The notes: generated from the sequence alone by a model not told the origin. Positions 36,534-47,275 are shown, counted from the stretch's first letter. The stretch is 64,000 nucleotides of DNA from JAWKWH01 sp965204295 (GCA_965204295.1 OZ241973.1:2542001-2606000); one strand, 5' to 3'. Translations and numbers: made by a program.

Positions 36534-39500
36534 TTATGCTTGTTGTGCGCTATTATTTAGTCGGCCAAGCGACGCCAACTCCTTCAATGCGGCGGCGTCG
36601 CGGGCGGAAACATCCGGATAGTCCGGGTCGCTGCCGACATCGTCGGTGTAGCGCCAGGAGCGAGCGCATTTGGTTCCCGACGCCCTGCGCCGGACAACCG
36701 CGACGCCGGACACATCATCGAGCCGGAACGCCTCGCCCGACGGACCGCCGTCGACGACCTGAAATCCGCTGGTGATGCAGATTTCCGCCATGTCGACGCC
36801 GTTGATGACGGCTGCAAGTTCCGGTTCGGTCACATGGACCACGGGCGCGGCCTCAAGCGACGATCCAATGCGTTTTTCACGCCGTTCTATCTCCAGCGCG
36901 CCGGTTACAACCCTGCGCACCTTCCTGATTTTGCGCCATTTCGCCGCGAGCGCGTCATCGCGCCAGTCATCCGGAATTACCGGAAACCGGACCAGATGCA
37001 CCGAAACGGCGTCGGAATGGCGCGCCAGCCAGGCTTCCTCGCACGTGAACGGAAGCAGCGGCGCCAGCCACAGCACAGTGCAGTCGAACAATTTGCGCAC
37101 GACCTGCAGCGCGGCCTTGCGGCGAATGCTCGACGGCGCATCGCAATAAAGCGCATCCTTGCGGATATCGAAATGGAAAGCCGACAATTCGACGACCATG
37201 AAATCGAGCAGCGCCCGGGCGATGCGCTTGAAATCGAAATCGTCATAGCCCTTGCGCACCAGATCATCGAGTTCGGTCAGCCGATGCAGCATCAAACGCT
37301 CCAGTTCCGGCATATCCGCGAGCGCGACCTCTTCGCCCTCGTCATGCGCCAATGTGCCGAGCATCCAGCGGATGGTGTTGCGCAGTTTGCGATAGGCGTC
37401 GATATTGGTCCGCAGCACGTTCCCGCCGAGGCGCTGGTCTTCCCAATAGTCCGTCGTCGCCACCCAGAGACGCAAAATGTCGGCGCCCGACTGGTTCATC
37501 ACATCCTGCGGAACCACCGTGTTGCCGAGCGATTTCGACATTTTCCGGCCTTCCTCATCCATGGTGAACCCATGAGTAATGACCGTTTCATAGGGCGCGC
37601 GCGCGCGCGTGCCGCAGCTTTCGAGCAGCGATGAATGGAACCAGCCGCGATGCTGGTCGGAGCCTTCCAGATAAACGTCGGCGGGCCATTTCAGGTCATC
37701 GCGATCCTCCAGGGTGAAGGAGTGCGTCGAACCGGAATCAAACCAGACATCGAGAATATCCATGACCTGACGCCATTTGGCGGGATCATGATCGTTGCCG
37801 AGAAAGCGCTCCTTGGCGCCGTCGGCAAACCACGCATCGGCGCCTTCGGCTTCGAAAGCTCCGAGAATGCGGGCATTGACCGCTTCATCCTTGAGAACTT
37901 CGCCGTCCTCGTCGGCAAAGACGCAAATCGGCACGCCCCAGGCGCGCTGGCGCGACAGCACCCAGTCGGGACGGTCCTCAATCATCGCGCGAAGCCGCGT
38001 CCGGCCCGCGGCGGGCACGAAGCGGGTTTCGTCAATGGCCTTCAACGCCCGGGTTCGCAGTGTCGAGCCGTCGCCCAAATCCTTGTCCATACAGACGAAC
38101 CACTGCGGTGTATTGCGGAAGATCACGGGCTTCTTTGAGCGCCAGGAATGCGGGTAGGTATGTTTCAGCCGCCCGCGGGCGAACAGCTTGTCTCTTTCGA
38201 TCAGGGCGGCGATGACCGCCTGATTGGCGTCGCCCTTCCCGCCCTTGTCGGTGATGACGCGGGCCGGCCCGCCCTCGCGGTCCGGGCCGAAACCCGGCGC
38301 ATCGCCGGTAAAACAGCCGTCGTCGCCCACGGTGAACGGGATTTGGCTCGAAATGCCCCGCGCTTCCAGGTCGCGGGCGCTGTCCATCCAGATCTCGAAA
38401 TCCTCGCGGCCATGCCCGGGCGCCGTGTGCACGAAACCGGTGCCGGCGTCGTCGGTCACATGTTCACCGTCGAGAAGGGGAACGTCGAACGAATAGGGCG
38501 CAATGCTGCCGCTGCCATTTTTCCCCCTTGAGGGGGAGGTGCCCGACAGGGCAGAGGGGGGTGCCTTGTCACGCGGCCATCCCGCCAGTGGATGGGCGCA
38601 AACAAATAATTCCAGCAAATCAGAACTGACAGAGCAAATTTTTTTGAACTCAATCTTGGCTTTCGCAAAGCTTTCGTGCGCCAGCGTGTCCGCGAATATT
38701 AATTTCTCTCCGGGCTTTGGACCAAAATTATTCTCCGTCTCAATCACCTCGTAGAGGCTGTATTTGATCCATGGCGAATAGCTGATCGCTCTATTTCCTG
38801 GGATCGTCCACGGAGTTGTGGTCCAGATTACAACAAACATCCGGTGCTGAGGCGGTATTGGATCTGGATGTGAATTCAATGCAATCTCATTATTGCCGCC
38901 GGAAAGGGGCCGGTGGCAAGTGAAGTTCATAACCGGAAACTTCACCCAGACCGTGTCGCTTTCGTAATCCGCATATTCCACCTCGGCCTCGGCCAGCGCG
39001 GTGCGCTCGACCACCGACCACATCACCGGCTTGGAGCCGCGATAAAGCTGGCCGCTTTGGGTGAATTTCAGCAGTTCGCCGGCAATCCGCGCCTCGGCGT
39101 GGAAATTCATCGTCGTATAGGGATTTTCGAAATCCCCGACGACGCCAAGGCGCTGAAACTCCTCTGTCTGAACGCCGATCCAGTGATCGGCGAATTCGCG
39201 GCATTCCCGGCGGAATTCGTTGACCGGCACTTCGTCCTTGTTCTTGCCCCTTGTCCGGTATTGCTCCTCGATCTTCCATTCGATCGGCAGGCCGTGGCAG
39301 TCCCAGCCGGGCACGTAGTTGGAATCGTATCCGCGCATCTGAAACGAGCGGGTGATGATGTCTTTGAGCACCTTGTTCAGCGCGTGGCCGATATGGATGT
39401 TGCCATTGGCGTAGGGCGGGCCGTCATGCAGGATGTATTTCGGCCGGCCGGCGGCGTCCTCGCGCAGTTTTTTGTAAAGACCCACCTCCTGCCAGCGTGC

Positions 39501-39605
39501 GACGATTTCCGGTTCCTTTTTCGGCAGGCCGGCGCGCATCGGGAAATCGGTTTTCGGTAGGAAAAGCGTCTTGGAGTAGTCGATTTTATCGGTCGTATCG
39601 GTCAT
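36534..39605 (-). CDS. ileS: Isoleucyl-tRNA synthetase
   Basis: A 1023-residue class I synthetase charging tRNA-Ile. HIGH motif in NGNIHIGHALNKVLK near residue 64, the editing (CP1) domain with TTTPWTIPGNRAISYS and AGTGFVHTAPGHG, the KMSKS motif in EEGRKMSKSLGNTVV, and a C-terminal anticodon-binding domain. ATG at 39605 (MTDTTDKIDY) is the usual start; the longer frame is not needed. It is about 50 residues longer than typical relatives because of two in-frame insertions in the editing domain, one of them a palindromic repeat, flanking a 300-bp stretch of only about 47 percent GC. Both catalytic signatures are intact, so it is probably functional. Confidence 0.95.
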   Translation of the reverse strand: MTDTTDKIDYSKTLFLPKTDFPMRAGLPKKEPEIVARWQEVGLYKKLREDAAGRPKYILHDGPPYANGNIHIGHALNKVLKDIITRSFQMRGYDSNYVPGWDCHGLPIEWKIEEQYRTRGKNKDEVPVNEFRRECREFADHWIGVQTEEFQRLGVVGDFENPYTTMNFHAEARIAGELLKFTQSGQLYRGSKPVMWSVVERTALAEAEVEYADYESDTVWVKFPVMNFTCHRPLSGGNNEIALNSHPDPIPPQHRMFVVIWTTTPWTIPGNRAISYSPWIKYSLYEVIETENNFGPKPGEKLIFADTLAHESFAKAKIEFKKICSVSSDLLELFVCAHPLAGWPRDKAPPSALSGTSPSRGKNGSGSIAPYSFDVPLLDGEHVTDDAGTGFVHTAPGHGREDFEIWMDSARDLEARGISSQIPFTVGDDGCFTGDAPGFGPDREGGPARVITDKGGKGDANQAVIAALIERDKLFARGRLKHTYPHSWRSKKPVIFRNTPQWFVCMDKDLGDGSTLRTRALKAIDETRFVPAAGRTRLRAMIEDRPDWVLSRQRAWGVPICVFADEDGEVLKDEAVNARILGAFEAEGADAWFADGAKERFLGNDHDPAKWRQVMDILDVWFDSGSTHSFTLEDRDDLKWPADVYLEGSDQHRGWFHSSLLESCGTRARAPYETVITHGFTMDEEGRKMSKSLGNTVVPQDVMNQSGADILRLWVATTDYWEDQRLGGNVLRTNIDAYRKLRNTIRWMLGTLAHDEGEEVALADMPELERLMLHRLTELDDLVRKGYDDFDFKRIARALLDFMVVELSAFHFDIRKDALYCDAPSSIRRKAALQVVRKLFDCTVLWLAPLLPFTCEEAWLARHSDAVSVHLVRFPVIPDDWRDDALAAKWRKIRKVRRVVTGALEIERREKRIGSSLEAAPVVHVTEPELAAVINGVDMAEICITSGFQVVDGGPSGEAFRLDDVSGVAVVRRRASGTKCARSWRYTDDVGSDPDYPDVSARDAAALKELASLGRLNNSAQQA
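38517..38570. repeat. Palindromic repetitive element inserted in ileS
   Basis: Two strong hairpins lie together: CCCCCTTGAGGGGG and TGCCCGACAGGGCA, with further G/C complementarity outside. The sequence resembles intergenic palindromic repeats of Alphaproteobacteria. Here it is translated in frame inside the IleS editing domain as about 20 Pro/Ser-rich residues (APPSALSGTSPSRGK) between HPLAGWP and the FDVPLL strand, a place where relatives have a short loop. Confidence 0.75.
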
Positions 39606-39854
39606 TTTGGCCCCATTCGGGATCGCCGCTCTTGCGGTGAATGCTTGTTTCTTACGGGAATACATGGAAATGCAATGAAACAGGCGCAAACATCCCGGCC
39701 TCATCGCTTTCGGTTCTCAGCGAGCGGCCGGGCCGATAATTCGTATCGCGGCAATCCCGCGGAGCGCTGTTCGTGTCATGGCCGGTCTTCTAGCCGAGGT
39801 GGCGTATGGAATAAAGGGATTTGTCGAAGCGGCGCGAAATGCCGGCGGGCATCG

Positions 39855-40598
39855 CTACCGGCCCGGCCCGTCAAGCTTGTCATAAATGAGTTTTCTCATT
39901 TGGCGGGAGGTCATGGCGGGGGCCAGTTTACCCGCCAACGCGAACAGCTTGGGCGCCAATCCCGGAATGAGCAGCTTGCGGCCCTTCCGTGTGGCGGCAA
40001 CGATTGCGCGGGCCGCCTCGGGCGGCGCCATGCGCCGTGACGCATCCGCGCCGGCGGGCGCGTGACGGGCGGCGTGCTCCGTGCGCAATGGACCCGGACA
40101 GGCGAGCGTGACCGACACGCCTTGTTCGCCAAACGGCTTTCTGACGCTCTTGGCGTAGATTGCCAGCGCATCTTTCGAGGCCGCATAGACCGCCGCGCCG
40201 GGGTAGCCGGTAAAGTGGGACAACGATGCGACGAAACACATTCCGCCTGTAACCGCCCGTTCGCGCATCAAGGTGGAAGCCAGAACCATCGGCGCCTCCG
40301 AATTCAGTCGCATCAGCCGGCCAATCGTATCGGGCGGCAATTCCTCGAACCGGCCCGTGGCGCTGGCGCCGGCGTTGAAAAACACCAGATCATAAGGCCC
40401 GGCCGACAAAACCGCCGAAATCGTCTTGTCCAGCGAACCGCGTTCGGACAGGTCACAATCGATGTGGACGGTTTCGCCCGATTCGTCGGGAGGCCGACGA
40501 TCCAAGGATATCACCGTGTATCCGGTCGATTGCAATTTGCCGACGATGGCCCGGCCAAGACCCGAGGACCCCCCCGTCACCAGGGCGCGCGCCGCCAT
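39855..40598 (-). CDS. Short-chain dehydrogenase/reductase
   Basis: A 247-residue SDR oxidoreductase with the NAD(P) motif TGGSSGLGRAIV at residue 8 and the active-site YAASKDALAIYAKS (Tyr-x-x-x-Lys). Ser is in VASLSHFTGYPG. Substrate unknown. Its start overlaps the stop of another SDR gene by one base, and that gene overlaps ribF, so the three form one minus-strand operon. The 249 bp between its stop and the ileS start show nothing that I recognise. Confidence 0.9.
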   Translation of the reverse strand: MAARALVTGGSSGLGRAIVGKLQSTGYTVISLDRRPPDESGETVHIDCDLSERGSLDKTISAVLSAGPYDLVFFNAGASATGRFEELPPDTIGRLMRLNSEAPMVLASTLMRERAVTGGMCFVASLSHFTGYPGAAVYAASKDALAIYAKSVRKPFGEQGVSVTLACPGPLRTEHAARHAPAGADASRRMAPPEAARAIVAATRKGRKLLIPGLAPKLFALAGKLAPAMTSRQMRKLIYDKLDGPGR

Positions 40599-41302
40599 CA
40601 GCCGGACCTCGCCCAGTATCCGCCGATCAGATATCTGGCGTAGGATACCGTCGAAACGGCGCGATCGCCCGCCATTGTCCGCTCGATCATCAGGGCCATG
40701 GATGGTGTCGGAATGAACAGGGCCTCGGCCCGCCCCGCGTCATGGCCGGCCTTGGCGTGCATGCCGGTGGATGTCGGGCCCGGGTGAACAACCTGAACCG
40801 CCACCCGCCCTCGCCATTCTTCCGATAGGGCCCTGCCGAATCCGTTGAGCGCGGCTTTTGCGGCCGCGTAACTGGCGAAGCCGGGCGCCCCGCGATGAGC
40901 GGTGGAACCGATCAACACAAGTTTGCCTGAAGCGAACGCCAGTCTCGGGAACAGTGCGCGGGCGATGCCCATCGGCGCAACGGCATTGGTATCCAGAACC
41001 TGTCGTATCGACCCCGCGGTCTCGGCGGTGGGATCAACGGCAATCCCCATGCCGGCATTCAATATGGCCAGGTCAAGCCGGTCCCACCCGAGACCGGCCA
41101 CGGCGCTGTCGATTTGCGCGACCGCCGCATCCGCTCCGGATTGATCCGCGACCGCATATTCGGCGTTTTTCGGAAAACCTGCGGGCAGTTCGTCACGCCG
41201 CCGCCGGCCGGTCAACAGCAATTCGTGCGAAGCGGCCAGGCGTTTGGCCAGTTCGAGACCGATGCCGGAGGTCGCCCCGGTGATCACGGCCTTTCGCATC
41301 AC
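40598..41302 (-). CDS. Short-chain dehydrogenase/reductase
   Basis: A 234-residue SDR enzyme: GATSGIGLELAKRLA cofactor motif, DLAILNAGMGIAVDP, LIGSTAHRGAPGFASYAAAK with catalytic Ser, Tyr and Lys, and a C-terminal substrate region. It overlaps ribF (4 bp, ATGA-type) upstream and another SDR (1 bp) downstream. It is only distantly similar to its SDR neighbour, so it is not a recent duplicate. Substrate unknown. Confidence 0.9.
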   Translation of the reverse strand: MMRKAVITGATSGIGLELAKRLAASHELLLTGRRRRDELPAGFPKNAEYAVADQSGADAAVAQIDSAVAGLGWDRLDLAILNAGMGIAVDPTAETAGSIRQVLDTNAVAPMGIARALFPRLAFASGKLVLIGSTAHRGAPGFASYAAAKAALNGFGRALSEEWRGRVAVQVVHPGPTSTGMHAKAGHDAGRAEALFIPTPSMALMIERTMAGDRAVSTVSYARYLIGGYWARSG

Positions 41303-42312
41303 GACGCAAATGCCAGCGCCGTGTCGAGTTCGCCGAGCGGTTTAACCCCGGCCAGAAGCGCCCGCGCTTCCGCCTCGTCGCGCCTCATCTGCGCGGTCAG
41401 CGTTTCCAGCCCGTAGAACTTTTCCTCACCGCGCAAGAAACCGAACAGCGAGACAGTGCATGTCTCGCCATAGATGCCGGCTTCGAAATCAAGGATGAAA
41501 ACCTCCAACAACGCTTCGCCGGATTCTTCCACGGTGGGGCGGCGGCCGAAACTCGCCACGCCGTCGTGCAGACTCCCGTCGGAGCGGCGAACGCGAACGG
41601 CATAAACGCCATGGCGCAATCCGGATTCAGGCGCCAGGCGGAAATTGGCCGTCGGGTATCCGAGCGTGCGGCCAATCCGCCGTCCCTGAATGACTTCGCC
41701 TTCAATCGAATATCGGTAGCCAAGCAGGTCGTTCGCCCGCGACACGTCGCCCGAAGCGAGGCACTCGCGTATCCGGCTCGACGAGACGACTTCGGTTTCC
41801 TCATCACGAAATGCGTCGATGAGATCCACCGTGAATCCCAGGCGTGCTCCCGCTTCGATCAAATAGGCGGGTCCACCCTGCCGGTTTCTGCCGAAATGAA
41901 AGTCGAAACCGGTTACGACGCCGGAAATACCGAGTTCGGAAATGAGAATATCGTTCAAAAACGATTCCGCCGAACGGGATGCAAACTCGCGCGTAAACGG
42001 ATATTCGACGACGCCATTGAAGCGCAATTCGCGCAGAAGTCTGGATTTCATCGGAGCGGGCGTGAGCCGATAAACCGGCGCATTTTCATTGAAAACCGTA
42101 CGCGGATGCGGTTCGAACGTCAGTACAAGCGCCGGTACGGACGCAAGCGCCGCATCTTTCAGGGCGCGCCGCAACACAGCCTGATGACCCCGATGGACGC
42201 CATCGAAATTTCCAATCGCGACAATTCCGCCGCGCAACATGTCGGGCAACCGGTCGCCTCCCGAAATGCGACCGGGCCACGCGCTCCTTTCCTTACGGGT
42301 ATCGGATATCAT
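41299..42312 (-). CDS. ribF: Bifunctional riboflavin kinase / FAD synthetase
   Basis: A 337-residue enzyme making FMN and FAD. The N-terminal adenylyltransferase domain has AIGNFDGVHRGHQAVL and the RIRECLASGDVSRANDLLG segment; the C-terminal kinase domain has GRRIGRTLGYPTANFRL and the conserved TPxxGVYAVRV-like stretch followed by FGRRPTVEE. The frame starts 24 codons before the typical N-terminus; an internal start is possible. It follows the HAD phosphatase gene by 12 bp, a conserved pairing in Hyphomicrobiales. Confidence 0.95.
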   Translation of the reverse strand: MISDTRKERSAWPGRISGGDRLPDMLRGGIVAIGNFDGVHRGHQAVLRRALKDAALASVPALVLTFEPHPRTVFNENAPVYRLTPAPMKSRLLRELRFNGVVEYPFTREFASRSAESFLNDILISELGISGVVTGFDFHFGRNRQGGPAYLIEAGARLGFTVDLIDAFRDEETEVVSSSRIRECLASGDVSRANDLLGYRYSIEGEVIQGRRIGRTLGYPTANFRLAPESGLRHGVYAVRVRRSDGSLHDGVASFGRRPTVEESGEALLEVFILDFEAGIYGETCTVSLFGFLRGEEKFYGLETLTAQMRRDEAEARALLAGVKPLGELDTALAFAS

Positions 42313-42324
42313 CGGACCGCCCGC

Positions 42325-43191
42325 TTATCCCAGACGCGGCATAAAGCCAACAGGGCTGTATCCGTGCGAATGCAGGAATGCGGCCAGCCGCTCCGGATCC
42401 GGGTCATCCGCGCCGCCGTATTCCGCGGCGTGAACGCCGGCGGAAATGTACAAAACGTCGAAACCGGCGGCGGCCGCACCTTTCACATCCGTCAACATCC
42501 CGTCGCCAATGGCCAATACGCCGCCGGCCTTCGCCTTTTGCCCCAGCACATCGGTCGCGGCGGCCATGGCCGCCTGATAAATCGGCCCGTGCGGTTTGCC
42601 GGCGACCAGCGTGCGACCGCCCAGCTGACCGTAATCACGCGCCAGCGCGCCGGCGCACCAGACCAAGCGGTCGCCGCGCTCCACGACAATATCAGGATTG
42701 GCGCAAATGAAAGGCATATCCCGCGACCGGAATCGCCGTAACATTTCCGCGTAATCGTCCGGCGTTTCCGTTTCATCGTCGAAAAATCCGGTACAGCAAA
42801 CCGTCGCGGCTTCAAATTCCTCGACCAGTTCCACATCCAGACCATCGTAAATCGGATGGTCGCGTTCGGGACCGAGGTGAAACAGACGGCGGGCCGCATT
42901 CGCTATCAGGCCGCGCGTGACATCACCGGAAGTGACGATGCGGTCCCAGCAGTCGCCGGGAACGCCGAGCGCCTCAAACTGCCGCTCGACGCCGGAATTC
43001 GGTCGCGGCGCGTTCGTGATCAATATAACCGCCTTTCCGGCCACCCGGGCGCGGACAAGAGCGGCACAGGCATCGGAATAGGCGGCGACGCCATTGTGAA
43101 TGACGCCCCAGACGTCACTCAGAATGACGGAATAGTCATCGTGGATTGCATCAAGGCTGGATATTCTCTTTGGGACTGAGAGCATCGGCAT
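42325..43191 (-). CDS. HAD superfamily class IIA hydrolase (TIGR01459 type)
   Basis: About 288 residues from ATG 43191 (MPMLSVPKRISSLD); a longer upstream frame is less likely. The nucleophile motif has DYSVILSDVWGVIHNGVAAY; motif II ILITNAPRPNSGVE; the class IIA cap follows; motif IV is GVLAIGDGMLTDVKGA with GKPHGPIYQAAM before it. These match an alphaproteobacterial subfamily of unknown substrate located next to ribF, perhaps a nucleotide or flavin-related phosphatase. Confidence 0.9.
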   Translation of the reverse strand: MPMLSVPKRISSLDAIHDDYSVILSDVWGVIHNGVAAYSDACAALVRARVAGKAVILITNAPRPNSGVERQFEALGVPGDCWDRIVTSGDVTRGLIANAARRLFHLGPERDHPIYDGLDVELVEEFEAATVCCTGFFDDETETPDDYAEMLRRFRSRDMPFICANPDIVVERGDRLVWCAGALARDYGQLGGRTLVAGKPHGPIYQAAMAAATDVLGQKAKAGGVLAIGDGMLTDVKGAAAAGFDVLYISAGVHAAEYGGADDPDPERLAAFLHSHGYSPVGFMPRLG

Positions 43192-43545
43192 AGCTGGAAT
43201 CGAGGACCGGTGGGCCGGCAAATAGAGGATCAATACGCCGCTGTCACCCGCATTCCGCCGCAATCGGCGCATCTGATGACTTGATGAAGCGGCGGCCCGG
43301 TAAACGGATGGCAACCGCAAAGCCCGCGATTTGACTGAAAAGCGCGGCGAAACGACGGCCCATTCAGCGTCTGTGACATCGCTTGCATATCGATGGAAAT
43401 TACGCTCGTATCGTTTCCATGTGTTTTCAGTCTACGCCATCATGATCCCCGTTCAGTTTCACAAACGAACAGAATTATGACCGACTGAAATCACTCAAAT
43501 TTAATTTCAATCAGGCTCTGAGGTCACCTCGAAGGGAATCAAATT
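43192..43545. other. 354-bp upstream region of the restriction-modification genes
   Basis: No gene seen. GC falls toward the right, marking the left edge of the acquired restriction-modification island. An imperfect inverted repeat, GACTGAAAT at 43483 and ATTTCAATC at 43504, with 12 bp between, lies about 35 bp before the methyltransferase start and could be an operator. AAGGGAA is the ribosome site. No tRNA or integrase is nearby. Confidence 0.5.
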
Positions 43546-44412
43546 ATGAGCATGGCAAAGAGGGTCACGCGCCTTGAACGCGATACCGACGCGGTGATGA
43601 AAGCCCAAGATAACCTCAAATTTATGAGGGGATTAGCGGAAGAATCGATGAAGCTCATCGTCACTTCACCGCCTTACAATATTGGCAAGTCTTACGAGAA
43701 CCGCTCGCCGCTTGATCAATATGTGAAGGATTAGGCGCAAGTAGTCTCGGAATGTGTGCGGCTGCTGCACCCGAATGGATCCATCTGCTGGCAAGTCGGA
43801 AATCACGTCCAGAAGGGCGAGATATTCCCCTTGGATATCGTTCTATATCACCTTTTCAAAGACCACGGGTTGAAACTGAGAAATCGGATCATTTGGCATT
43901 TTGAACACGGTTTGCATTGCAGTAGGCGACTTTCTGGTCGCCATGAAACCATCATGTGGTTCACCAAAGGTAAAGATTACACTTTCAATCTGGATACCAT
44001 TCGCGTCCCGTCAAAGTATCCGCAGAAGAAATATTATAAAGGCCCAAAAATGGGACAACTTTCGGGCAATCCCTTGGGAAAAAATCCAAGCGACGTGTGG
44101 GTATTCCCCAATGTTAAAAACAACCATGTTGAGAAAACAATTTATCCTTGCCAGTTCCCTGTTGAACTTGCCGAACGTCTAATCTTGTCAATGACAGATG
44201 AAGGGGATCGAGTATTTGATCCCTATATGGGCGTTGGTTCGTCGGTGGTTGCCGCGCTCAAACATGGCCGTGAGGGCTATGGCTGTGACGTGGTAACGAA
44301 GTATGTCGATATCGCTTGGGAGCGTGTCCACAAGCTTAGATATGGCACGTTGCAAACCCGCCCGATGGACAAACCAATTTACGACCCGAAAAAGAAGAAC
44401 GGAGGCCACTAG
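43546..44412 (+). pseudogene. Type II DNA methyltransferase (beta class) with one nonsense codon
   Basis: A 289-codon frame encoding an N4-cytosine or N6-adenine methyltransferase. Order of motifs is catalytic SPPYNIGKSYE near residue 43, then the SAM-binding DPYMGVGSSVVAALKHGREG near residue 225, the beta-class arrangement also found in methylases paired with BglII-like enzymes. The single lesion is TAG at 43732, between YVKD and AQVVSECVRLL; the remainder is undamaged. Codon use is AT-richer than its neighbours. The restriction gene starts immediately after its stop. Read-through would be needed for activity. Confidence 0.9.
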
Positions 44413-45024
44413 ATGCGGATTGTTGAGCATTACTCGCATCTTAACGGCCTTGAGTATCTTATGGTTCATAAACCTGCACTGTGGGATGAAATCCAGCAGG
44501 TAGTTGCCAATGTCGATGCCATGCGGTTCAAGACCAAGGTTTCCAAAGAGAGCACCATGCGCGGCAGGATGCTTTATGCGCCTATAGAAATGAACAAAGC
44601 GATGGATGCCGAGTTTCAAGCGCGTGGTTGGAAAGAATCCCGAACATCATACTGGGTGACGAAAGACGCCAATCTTATCCGCAAAACCATGGCAATGGAT
44701 GTTACCAATCAGAAGCAAGAGATCATTGATAGTGGTTAAACCCCTATATTCTCATTCAACCAGACAGATTTTGTGAAGGACCGTGTCGCGGTCGAAGTCC
44801 AATTTGGAAAATACGCTTTTGTTGCTTTTGATTTGTTCGTCAAACATATGGCGTTTTTTGTCGGTGATGTAATCGACTTGGGAATCGAAATTCTGCCCAT
44901 GAAGGAGCTCCGGGCCGAAATGTCATCTGGCCCAGGTTACTACGAGGGCGAACTGTACAATCTGATTAGACAGGGGCGTGGAAGCCCTGCCGTGCCTTTG
45001 GTTGTCATTGGAATCGCGCCGTGA
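44413..45024 (+). pseudogene. BglII/BstYI-type restriction endonuclease with one nonsense codon
   Basis: A 203-codon frame resembling the type II endonucleases that cut A/GATCT or R/GATCY. The active site follows the family pattern: Asp in FNQTDFVKD, nine residues before the Glu-x-Gln of VAVEVQFGK. Other conserved text is FVKHMAFFVGDVIDLGIEILP and YYEGELYNLIRQGRG. TAA at 44737 splits the frame just ahead of the active site, so the first part (108 residues) would lack it. ATG directly follows the methylase TAG. Specificity for a GATC-centred site is inferred from family resemblance. Confidence 0.88.
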
Positions 45025-45080
45025 CGAAAAACAGCCAGGCAGTCGAATTTGGCGCGAGGCGATTTTTTTATTCCAAAGTT

Positions 45081-45110
45081 CTTGACAGCATGGCGGCCAA
45101 TCCCTATTTC
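45081..45110 (+). promoter_or_regulatory. groESL promoter (sigma-32-like/sigma-70-like)
   Basis: TTGACA at 45082 and TATTTC at 45105 are separated by 17 bp. Read as CTTGAC and CCCTATTT they also fit the alphaproteobacterial RpoH consensus. The CIRCE operator begins 9 bp after the -10 element, around the expected transcription start. Confidence 0.7.
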
Positions 45111-45118
45111 AACCGCCG

Positions 45119-45145
45119 TTAGCACTCGATATCCGTGAGTGCTAG
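45119..45145 (+). promoter_or_regulatory. CIRCE operator (HrcA binding site)
   Basis: TTAGCACTC, nine spacer bases, then GAGTGCTAG: the standard CIRCE inverted repeat with one mismatch in the last base. It lies 70 bp upstream of groES and predicts repression by HrcA, whose gene is outside the window. Confidence 0.93.
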
Positions 45146-45214
45146 CAACTCGGCGTTCCTTGTGGAGCGCCATTTCGCTTTAATTGTTCAATGTTCCATC
45201 GAGGGTTCAACGAT

Positions 45215-45511
45215 ATGGCCAAGATGAAATTCCGCCCGCTTCACGACCGCGTCGTCGTTCGCCGGGTTGATTCCGAAGAAAAGACCGCCGGCGGCATCAT
45301 CATTCCCGATACCGCAAAAGAAAAGCCGTCCGAAGGCGAAGTGCTTGCCGTCGGTTCGGGCAACCGCGACGAGGCAGGCAAACTGGTTCCGCTTGATGTC
45401 AACAGGGGCGATCGCATCCTGTTTGGCAAATGGTCGGGCACCGAAGTCAAGCTGGATGGCGAAGACCTTCTGATCATGAAGGAATCCGACATCATGGGCA
45501 TTATCGGCTGA
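45215..45511 (+). CDS. groES: Co-chaperonin GroES
   Basis: A 98-residue 10-kDa chaperonin forming the heptameric lid of GroEL. FRPLHDRVVVRRVDSEEKTAGGIIIPD is the canonical N-terminus with the mobile loop, and VNRGDRILFGKWSGTEVKLDGEDLLIMKESDIMGII the end. The ATG at 45215 (MAKMKFRPLHD) is chosen over one eight codons upstream. It is transcribed from a heat-shock-type promoter with CIRCE, and groEL follows 72 bp later. Confidence 0.97.
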   Translation: MAKMKFRPLHDRVVVRRVDSEEKTAGGIIIPDTAKEKPSEGEVLAVGSGNRDEAGKLVPLDVNRGDRILFGKWSGTEVKLDGEDLLIMKESDIMGIIG

Positions 45512-45583
45512 TCAAGGCCGAATTCAACGCAACAAAACGGATTTATGGGTTCGAACAAGTTGTAACCCGGGAGCTAGGATAAA

Positions 45584-47218
<1,635 letters not shown>

Positions 47219-47242
47219 GCTGTCCGGCGCATGGCCGATTTG

Positions 47243-47275
47243 GAAGGGCGGTCCCCATAAGGACCGCCCTTTTTG
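47243..47275. terminator. Terminator between groEL and the TRAP operon
   Basis: AAGGGCGGTCC and GGACCGCCCTT pair around the 6-nt loop CCATAA, followed by TTTTT. It serves groEL and, being symmetric, can also end transcription of the convergent TRAP genes, whose last stop codon adjoins it. Confidence 0.92.
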
